Assembly (NCBI GenBank): GCA_016198685.1
Contig: JACQID010000006.1
Coordinates: 211,111-275,110 of the forward strand
Reading direction: 5' to 3'
Origin: Candidatus Aenigmatarchaeota archaeon
Lineage (GTDB): Archaea; Aenigmatarchaeota; Aenigmatarchaeia; GW2011-AR5
Length of the DNA: 64,000 bases
The notes under the pieces were generated by a model. The model was not told the origin of the DNA. It saw only the letters and a program-made list of their open reading frames with translations, and ran no database searches. The position numbers were made by a program, and so were the translations under genes. Position 1 is the stretch's first letter. Each line of letters opens with the position of its first letter. This document shows, piece by piece, positions 58,523-64,000 of this stretch.

Positions 58523-59098
58523 TCATTTATTGATATTTTCTATGATCTCCGCGATTTCCTTGTGTATATGATCCATTTTCCTGTTGCCGTTTATGATATG
58601 CGAATTGGGAAATTCCTTGAGCAATGCAATATAATTCTCGCGTATCTTTTTTAATTTGCCTATTTCTTCGAAAAGTTCGATATGCTGGCGGCTCTTGCCT
58701 ATGCGTTCCATGCATATCTCAGGCTGGGTATCAACGAAGAATGTCAGGTCAGGCTTTCTGAATGCCGAATTTATTTTCTTTATGATTTCAAGGCTGACGT
58801 CAACGCTTCCGAAGGCATAAGTTGAAAGAATATAACGGTCGGATATCACTATCTTTCCGTCCTTGAGCGCCGGCTCTATTTCCTTGTCAAGATGATGCGC
58901 CCTGTCAGCCGCAAAGAGCATCTGCAGCGCAAGAGAAGAAGTCTTCCATTCATGGCGCAGGCACGATTTTATCAGCCCGCCGATCAGCCCGTCTGTCGGC
59001 TCTTTCGTGAGAAGCGCCCTGCCCGCGAAATAATTTTTCAGCAGGCCTGCCTGCGTCGTTATTCCTGACCCGTCGAGGCCTTCAAGGACTATGAACAT
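58523..59098 (-). CDS. tmk: Thymidylate kinase with variant P-loop
   Basis: Phosphorylates dTMP to dTDP. The 191-residue protein has FIVLEGLDGSGITTQ, the DR(Y/H) motif in ISDRYILSTYAFGS, and a lid in RIGKSRQHIELFEE. The P-loop is GLDGSGITT: Ile13 replaces the Walker A lysine (normally GKT/GKS). Archaeal TMKs sometimes carry such changes, and nearby Arg residues may compensate. I use ATG 59098; a TTG three codons earlier is possible. Confidence 0.85.
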   Translation of the reverse strand: MFIVLEGLDGSGITTQAGLLKNYFAGRALLTKEPTDGLIGGLIKSCLRHEWKTSSLALQMLFAADRAHHLDKEIEPALKDGKIVISDRYILSTYAFGSVDVSLEIIKKINSAFRKPDLTFFVDTQPEICMERIGKSRQHIELFEEIGKLKKIRENYIALLKEFPNSHIINGNRKMDHIHKEIAEIIENINK

Positions 59099-59128
59099 AA
59101 AAGACAATGCGCCTGAAGAATTAAATGC

Positions 59129-59380
59129 TTATTCCGATAAAGCCCGCAATGGTTGTTCTGCTTCGGAAGGCACCGGCATTTTTTCAATGAACGCATCAAA
59201 GTAATGGCCATAAGAAATGATCGGGGATTGCGTTGTAGGAATAATCCGAATATTCCGAGACAACGTTTTCTGTAAGAGTTGGTTATCGGGAAAGAAGTTT
59301 GATAGACAGTCTGATTTGAAGAAACGGTTATAAAAACCGTTATAAGACGGCGTAAAGGCGCCTGCAGACTCTAATATTTG
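59129..59380 (-). other. 83 sense codons in frame after the helicase stop
   Basis: The gap between tmk and the XPD-like helicase (59099-59380) contains no clear gene. In the helicase's own reading frame, sense codons continue after its TGA for 83 codons until TAA (59129-59131), with no ATG before residue about 65. It may be the remains of a longer C-terminus, or chance. No ribosome-binding site precedes any possible start. Confidence 0.4.
59323..59341. repeat. Palindrome aacggtt-ataaa-aaccgtt
   Basis: An exact 7-base inverted repeat around ataaa, in the gap downstream of the helicase. It could be a terminator hairpin for the helicase gene (minus strand) or a protein-binding site; no plus-strand gene starts nearby. 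Confidence 0.5.
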
Positions 59381-61222
59381 TCAATTTTTCCAGAATTCCC
59401 GTATCTCGCGCTCAGGCGTGTCCGTTACCGTGAACTTGAAGTCCGATGGGAAGACCTTGCGGTAGTTGCCCCAGAGGAAGCGCTCGTCCATGAAGATGCA
59501 CACGCCGCGGTCGTTCTCCGTGCGGATGCACCTTCCTGCGGCTTGTATTGTCCGAATCATCGCAGGATATGAATATCCGTAGTCCCAGCCGCGGCTGAAT
59601 TTCAGGTCATAATAATCTATCAGCGATTTTGTTTCGAGATCAGGGCGCTCAAGAGGAATGCCGACGACGATGACGCCGTTGAGAAAATCACCTGCAAGGT
59701 CTATGCCCTCGCTAAAGGAGCCTGCCTGAACGCCGAGAAGGACCGCGCCCGTCTTGTGCATTGACACGAACTGGTTATACAGGGCTTTGCGCCCCTCTTT
59801 GTCGGCTTCCCGTTCTTCAAGAAGCGCGGGCTTTGCCATGGTGTTCTTTATCATGGGATAAATCGCGTCCCTGAATGCGTATGAAGGGAAGAATACTGCG
59901 CAATTGCCTTTCACGGCATTCACGCATGATGAAATATACGATGCAATTTTACGATACGTGTCGTCAGTGCGCTGGGAATACTTTGTAGTGATGCCCGGAA
60001 CGATGAGATTAAGGCGGTTCTCCTTTTTGAACGGCGAGTCATAGCTTTTCATCCCAGCGCCCTCAGGAAGCCCGAGGATGTTGCGGTACATCTCCTGGGG
60101 GAACAGAGTTCCGGACATGAGTATTGTTGAATGCGACCTCGTTATTATCTCCTTTGTGTACATTGCCGGATCAAGGCAGGCAAGCGATAACGTCACAAAA
60201 GATTTGCCAGAGCGCGCCAGTTCTTTTCGTATTATCCTTGCATAGCCTTCTTCTGCAAGAGACCACGAATCCATGAATTTGAGAAGCGATGCAACATAGG
60301 ATCTCTTTCTCTGCTTCGCTGCATATTGGGCCGCACTATCGAGGGTTTCTGTCATGGAGTCAAAGCTGCCGACGCGCCTTTCAACTTCCTTCAAAAAATC
60401 CTCCTTGGAAATATAGCCTTCTTTTTCATGGAGTTTGACCATGCCGTTAAGCGCGTTATATATCTCGCCTGCAATATTTGCAGCCTCTGGCATGCCTGCG
60501 AGCTTGGCTTCCTTCTCCGCATTAAGCAGGGAGAATGTCGTGATCTTCTGCGACATAAGGTCACGTACACGCGAAGGCAGGTTATGCGCTTCATCGACTA
60601 TGAAAATAATATCTTCGGGTTCCTTCTTTATTCTCGCAAGCGTTGCAGCCCGGGCAGGCGAGAATATATGATAGTAATCCGCGATTATCACAGTGCTCGA
60701 TTTTGCAGCCTCCATAAGCAATTCGTACGAGCAAAAGCTTGCGGAAAATTTCCTCTTGAATTCTTCGGCATGCAGAAATTCGTTGTTGAGCACCCTTAGC
60801 GCGGCTTTGGCCCTTTCAGTGACTGTGCGGTCGTCAGTTCTGACCGCTTTATAAAACGGGCACCTTTCATCTTTGACCATAGAGCGGCAGAAATCTGTGA
60901 ATTCGGACGTTGAGAAGTCAGAAACTTCCATGGAACACAGCCATTTCTTGCCTATCATGTCAGCAACCCGGAATTCGGCGTGCTCGCGGAGCTTCTTCAG
61001 CGTCTCCAAGGCTATTTCATGTTGGCTATGCCGTGGTGTCAGGAAAAATATAGTCTTGCCGTTCTGCAGCGCATATTCCAGCGCAGGCGAGAGGGAAGCC
61101 GCAGTCTTGCCAAGGCCCGTAGGCGCATTGGCTATAAGATGCTTCTTTTCTTCAATGGCATGGCGCACATCGTCCATGAACTGCTTTTGCTGGGGGCGAA
61201 TTGAAGAAAACGGAAAGAGCAT
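59381..61222 (-). CDS. xpd: XPD/Rad3-like superfamily 2 helicase with Fe-S cluster
   Basis: A 613-residue DEAH helicase. Walker A APTGLGKTA is at 33-41 and DEAH at 210-213. Four Cys for a 4Fe-4S cluster are at 96, 112, 121 and 164, as in XPD, FANCJ and DinG relatives. Motifs III-VI follow (TLSLACLDP, MSGTLFPQEMYR, GVQAGSFSEGIDLAGD, QAAGRCIRTENDRG). Unwinds DNA 5'-3' in nucleotide excision repair in other archaea. It is slightly shorter than S. acidocaldarius-type XPD. Confidence 0.92.
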   Translation of the reverse strand: MLFPFSSIRPQQKQFMDDVRHAIEEKKHLIANAPTGLGKTAASLSPALEYALQNGKTIFFLTPRHSQHEIALETLKKLREHAEFRVADMIGKKWLCSMEVSDFSTSEFTDFCRSMVKDERCPFYKAVRTDDRTVTERAKAALRVLNNEFLHAEEFKRKFSASFCSYELLMEAAKSSTVIIADYYHIFSPARAATLARIKKEPEDIIFIVDEAHNLPSRVRDLMSQKITTFSLLNAEKEAKLAGMPEAANIAGEIYNALNGMVKLHEKEGYISKEDFLKEVERRVGSFDSMTETLDSAAQYAAKQRKRSYVASLLKFMDSWSLAEEGYARIIRKELARSGKSFVTLSLACLDPAMYTKEIITRSHSTILMSGTLFPQEMYRNILGLPEGAGMKSYDSPFKKENRLNLIVPGITTKYSQRTDDTYRKIASYISSCVNAVKGNCAVFFPSYAFRDAIYPMIKNTMAKPALLEEREADKEGRKALYNQFVSMHKTGAVLLGVQAGSFSEGIDLAGDFLNGVIVVGIPLERPDLETKSLIDYYDLKFSRGWDYGYSYPAMIRTIQAAGRCIRTENDRGVCIFMDERFLWGNYRKVFPSDFKFTVTDTPEREIREFWKN

Positions 61223-61276
61223 TCCATGAGTTTTGTTCGGAAACTTAAATACCGGAAGAGAGCGAAGGGAAAGTGA

Positions 61277-61594
61277 TTAGCTTGTTTCTTCATCAATCCA
61301 CTTGAGATATTCCTCATTCCCGCCGGCTATCTGCCAAGCGGTTATGCATGCGACGGCATCAGGATGCAGGGACATGACTTTCTGTTTGAGCGCTGAAAGC
61401 AGTGAATTTCGTGTCTTCGCAATCATGGCATATTCACCCTGCTTAATCATCTTGCCTTCCCAGCGATAGACTGATTTTACAGGGAAGAAATTGACGCATG
61501 CTGCAAGGCGGCTTTCGACAAGCGATTCGGCAATGTTTGAAGCTTCAGCCTCAGACGGGACAATAATATATACAGAAATATGCCCGTTTTTCAT
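61277..61594 (-). CDS. cutA: CutA1-type divalent ion tolerance protein
   Basis: A 105-residue trimeric ferredoxin-like protein: SRLAACVNFFPVKSVYRWEG carries the signature Cys and the YxWEGK loop, then ITAWQIAGGNEEYLKWI. CutA proteins bind divalent metals, though the role is unclear. It starts divergent from L21e. The stop is 54 bases from the helicase start. Confidence 0.93.
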   Translation of the reverse strand: MKNGHISVYIIVPSEAEASNIAESLVESRLAACVNFFPVKSVYRWEGKMIKQGEYAMIAKTRNSLLSALKQKVMSLHPDAVACITAWQIAGGNEEYLKWIDEETS

Positions 61595-61652
61595 AAACTA
61601 TCTTTCCAAACAGGTTTTATAAACCTTGCCGTTGATAGAAATAAGTGATATT

Positions 61653-61925
61653 ATGGTAAGAAAATCTTATGGTAAAATGAGGGGCACGCGCTTTAAGATG
61701 CAAGGCAAGATTAAGCCTACCGTAAACAAGTTTTTGGAAGAATTTCAGCCAGGCGAAAAAGTGCATATTGATTTTTCATCCCATACCGGGGTTCCGAACC
61801 CGAAATTCCAGGGCAGGACAGGAACCATACTTACCCGCAGAGGGAACGGATATGAGATTCAGGTTACGGATATGGACGCTGTCAAGAAGATATACCTCAA
61901 GCCTGAGCATCTGAAGAAGGCATAA
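61653..61925 (+). CDS. rpl21e: Large ribosomal subunit protein L21e
   Basis: A 90-residue SH3-like protein: MVRKSYGKMRGTRFKMQGK, then PTVNKFLEEFQPGEKVHIDF and VPNPKFQGRTGTIL. GTGAT lies at 61645-61649 before ATG 61653. First gene of the conserved L21e-RpoF-DUF655 run. Confidence 0.96.
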   Translation: MVRKSYGKMRGTRFKMQGKIKPTVNKFLEEFQPGEKVHIDFSSHTGVPNPKFQGRTGTILTRRGNGYEIQVTDMDAVKKIYLKPEHLKKA

Positions 61926-61927
61926 TT

Positions 61928-62257
61928 ATGGAAATAATTGCAGAAGACGATATGGACAGGCACGACGCCAAGGCAGTGATGGAGGCGCGTGCTGCGGTCA
62001 AGGAACTCATTTACGAGCAGAAGATTTGCCTCGAATACCTTCAGAAACTGCCTTCACTTAATGATGTGAAACTTAGGCAGCTCAGGGAAGACCTGGCCAA
62101 GATTGCGATATTGAAGCCAAGGTACATAGCCTTGATAACCAGCCTTCTGCCTAACACTGATGAGGAAGTCGACGCCCTTTTCATGAAAGAAAGGACGAAC
62201 CTCAAGAAGGAAGAAATCCACCAGATAGCCGAGATCGTCAAGAAGTATGCCGGTTAA
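61928..62257 (+). CDS. rpoF: RNA polymerase subunit F (Rpo4)
   Basis: A 109-residue HRDC-like helical subunit forming the stalk with RpoE: MDRHDAKAVMEARAAVKELI, EYLQKLPSLNDVKLRQLRED, and LLPNTDEEVDALFMKERTNL. It follows L21e by 2 bases. The E subunit is not in this window. Confidence 0.9.
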   Translation: MEIIAEDDMDRHDAKAVMEARAAVKELIYEQKICLEYLQKLPSLNDVKLRQLREDLAKIAILKPRYIALITSLLPNTDEEVDALFMKERTNLKKEEIHQIAEIVKKYAG

Positions 62258-62366
62258 GGTAATTTCGTTTCGGCTTTGTTCTTAGTTTCATTGTAAAACC
62301 AGGGCAAAATCAACGTATTTAAACCGTAAAAAGTATGTAATATGAGGATTAAGATGGGCGATATGT

Positions 62367-62933
62367 ATGATGAAGGAAGAGAATTGCATAGTTTTGGACT
62401 TTTTGCCTCACGGCTACGCCGACAGGAGGCACGCAGAACCGGTAGCCCAAGCCGTAGGAACTAGTTTTTTCACTCTATTGGAGATTATACCAAGGGAAGG
62501 GACGGATTTTACCCAAGGCGAAAACATCTACATCGGCGAAGGGAAGCGTGACAAGGTTCGTTTTATTAAGGGACAGATAGAATATAAGGATCTTACGAAT
62601 ATGGGCCAAAATTACCTTGAAGACGCAGTAAAAGCCATAGTTGAAGCCAATGAGGCAAGATTTATCGATTTCTTTAATAAATCAGGTCCAGTCACTCCAA
62701 GAATGCACAAATTCCAGCTTTTGCCCGGCATAGGAAGCAAGCACATGCAGGCCATGCTAGCTGAGAGGGCCAAGAAGCTTTTCGCATCGTTCAAGGACAT
62801 TGAGGAACGCGTCAAGCTGTTCCCTGACCCTAAGAAGACAATAATAAGGCGCATACTGCAGGAGCTCAAAGATGATGAGAAATACTATCTCTTTGTCTCC
62901 AAACCGCAGAAAAAAGAGCAGCAGCGCTACTAA
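62367..62933 (+). CDS. DUF655 RNA-binding protein
   Basis: A 188-residue protein of the archaeal DUF655 family: IVLDFLPHGYADRRHAEPVA at the start, an OB-like region with GENIYIGEGKRDKVRFIKGQ, and a helix-hairpin-helix FQLLPGIGSKHMQAMLAERA. Usually encoded beside RpoF as here, often with KsgA. The role is probably RNA-linked but unproven. Two ATGs three bases apart can serve as the start. Confidence 0.88.
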   Translation: MMKEENCIVLDFLPHGYADRRHAEPVAQAVGTSFFTLLEIIPREGTDFTQGENIYIGEGKRDKVRFIKGQIEYKDLTNMGQNYLEDAVKAIVEANEARFIDFFNKSGPVTPRMHKFQLLPGIGSKHMQAMLAERAKKLFASFKDIEERVKLFPDPKKTIIRRILQELKDDEKYYLFVSKPQKKEQQRY

Positions 62934-62996
62934 TTTTTGCCGCTTGTGTTTCTATTTCAGGGGAAACTATAAATTCGGAGAAGCAGAAGTAATGCC

Positions 62997-63461
62997 ATGG
63001 CTTACGGCGTGGACTGGGATAAGATCATCGCGCAACCTGAGAAAAAGCGAAACAAGCACAGGAACGCCATCATCGCACTTGCCTTTCTTGCAATCATAAC
63101 CATGGCGGGATATTATCTTGCGCCTGAAGAAGGGAACGGTCCGCTTCAAAGCACAACGGTGACGACAAGCAATGACTTGAAAAGCGATCCTTGCGATTTT
63201 TATCTTTCGGATAATAACGGAGTCACGTGCAACGAGGGCTTAATCAAGGCAACAGAAAGATACCCAGGCACGGTAAAATCCGCCACGTTGACAAATTCAG
63301 ACGAGCTTGGAATGCCGCAGAGCGGGATACCATACTGGAGAATTGTCATAGCTTTATCCAGTCCCTTAACTTATGGGGATGAAAGAATCAATGGAGAAAT
63401 AGAAGTGCTTGTTGACAGAAGCCAGGGAAGAGCCAGATTATACAAGTATTCAAGCGCATGA
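62997..63461 (+). CDS. Membrane-anchored exported protein, unknown
   Basis: A 154-residue protein: 23 basic cytoplasmic residues (EKKRNKHRN), one membrane span (about 24-42), then a Thr/Ser linker and an extracellular domain with two Cys (DPCDFYLSDNNGVTC) that could pair, and a C-terminal beta segment (YWRIVIALSSPLTYGDERI). No family recognised. It is 2 bases from the following exported Cys-rich gene, so the two may act together at the cell surface. Confidence 0.7.
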   Translation: MAYGVDWDKIIAQPEKKRNKHRNAIIALAFLAIITMAGYYLAPEEGNGPLQSTTVTTSNDLKSDPCDFYLSDNNGVTCNEGLIKATERYPGTVKSATLTNSDELGMPQSGIPYWRIVIALSSPLTYGDERINGEIEVLVDRSQGRARLYKYSSA

Positions 63462-63463
63462 TT

Positions 63464-64000
63464 ATGAGAACCATATATTATTTTGGGATAGCATCGTTGA
63501 TTCTAATATTCTCAGGAATATCGTTCGCAGGGGGCAGTTGCACGATCGTTGACTACGGCTCAAGCCCCACTGTTTGCGATCGTTGCGATGCAGGCTCAAG
63601 TGATCATAGCCATTGCACGTACGACGCAAGCTTTGGTGAATGGCAATGCAGCCAATGCAATCTGCTGTCATGCGGGGCCGCTGACGGGAATTCAAACACG
63701 AATTGCTATAACGTACCATGTTCTGCATTGAGCAGCTGTGCATCAACATCATCCTGCACATGCGCGGGATTGCCGGCAACGCCATACGCCTGCTCGGGCA
63801 CATGCAGCGGAATCGCCCCAACCACTACGTCAACCACAACAACGACTACCACAACAAGCACCACAACCACTACATCAAGCACCACGACAACCCTGCCGGG
63901 TGCAACGTGCACTGAAGGCCTTGTGTGCATTAGCGGTGACGCTTATTACCAGTACAGTGATTGCAGGCGCGATATAGACGAGAGATGCAACGGCCGCGGC
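63464..64000 (+). CDS. Cys-rich secreted protein with Thr-rich linker, 3' end cut by window
   Basis: Open from ATG 63464 to the window end (179 codons visible). A signal peptide (MRTIYYFGIASLILIFSGIS, then FAGG) leads into about 18 Cys in short CxxC-like steps (SPTVCDRCDAG, WQCSQCN, SSCTCAG), a Thr-rich segment of about 35 residues (APTTTSTTTTTTTSTTTTT), and further Cys (TCTEGLVC, SDCRRD). The pattern fits an adhesive or surface-layer-associated protein held by disulphides; Thr-rich stretches in archaea are often O-glycosylated. No homologue is named. Confidence 0.75.
   Translation, partial: MRTIYYFGIASLILIFSGISFAGGSCTIVDYGSSPTVCDRCDAGSSDHSHCTYDASFGEWQCSQCNLLSCGAADGNSNTNCYNVPCSALSSCASTSSCTCAGLPATPYACSGTCSGIAPTTTSTTTTTTTTSTTTTTSSTTTTLPGATCTEGLVCISGDAYYQYSDCRRDIDERCNGRG

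Noticed and set aside
1..64000. CRISPR array, rRNA genes, complete insertion sequence, replication origin
   Set aside because: No regularly spaced repeats, no rRNA-like regions, no transposase, and no orc1/cdc6 gene with repeat cluster were seen.

Overview
This 64 kb window is a piece of an archaeal chromosome. The evidence is archaeal/eukaryal-type ribosomal proteins (S3Ae, L15e, S27e, S28e, L24e, L44e, L21e, L7Ae), RNA polymerase subunits D, N, K and F, aIF2 alpha and beta, RNase P proteins Rpp30 and Pop5, Nop10 and Cbf5, deoxyhypusine synthase, GINS, RFC-L, an NreA-type repair protein, TATA boxes 25-40 bases before genes, and two tRNA genes with introns at the canonical 37/38 site. A DNA primase in which the small subunit carries a PriL-like domain, a shortened SMC, a shortened RFC-L, and many compact conserved genes of unknown role point to a DPANN-type lineage (Micrarchaeota or Diapherotrites-like). 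I cannot prove the phylum from the sequence alone. Genes are tightly packed with many 1-30 base overlaps, and GTGAT or GGAGG Shine-Dalgarno motifs decide many starts.

Layout. 1-5.2 kb: amino-sugar nucleotide synthesis (GlmU-like, GlmS), a HAD phosphatase and DNA ligase. 5.6-6.6 kb: S3Ae and a NUDIX hydrolase. 6.6-13.5 kb: a block of eight adjacent genes without clear function (membrane proteins, an MNT-HEPN fusion, a TIM-barrel protein, a 602-residue protein with a His/Asp-rich tail, two related small proteins and a coiled-coil protein). It is the best candidate here for an undescribed system. 13.5-22 kb: ABCE1, a KH protein, deoxyhypusine synthase, an ACT regulator divergent from an unknown gene coupled to threonine synthase, and ArgS. 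22-27 kb: two histidine phosphatases, a methyltransferase, small unknowns, a thioredoxin-NHL protein and NreA with a PCNA-binding tail. 27-31 kb: L15e, RNase P proteins, aIF2 beta, DUF424 and RFC-L. 31.6-38.1 kb, minus strand: a metalloprotease-like protein, KsgA, RpoN, S9, L13, tRNA-Leu, RpoD, S11, S4, S13, L24e, S28e and L7Ae. 38.4-41.2 kb, plus strand: S27e, aIF2 alpha, Nop10, PAC2, RpoK and S2. 41-47 kb: a membrane HTH protein, a cation exchanger, L10e, tRNA-Ser, lipoate ligase, a Trm112-like protein, Cbf5, DUF106, L44e and GINS. 47-52.6 kb: a broken PH-domain gene, the fused primase, HicBA, an AlkD-like protein, S15, Bud32 and Nth. 52.7-59 kb: a small RHH gene, smc-scpA-scpB, RqcH and thymidylate kinase. 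59-64 kb: an XPD-like helicase, CutA, L21e, RpoF, DUF655, a membrane-anchored protein and a Cys-rich secreted protein cut by the window end.

Functionally, the window combines translation and transcription operons with a replication, repair and segregation set (primase, GINS, RFC-L, ligase, Nth, AlkD, NreA, XPD, SMC-ScpAB) and RNA modification (Cbf5, Nop10, KsgA). I see no rRNA, CRISPR array, complete insertion sequence or prophage. The only mobile-type cargo is the HicBA pair.
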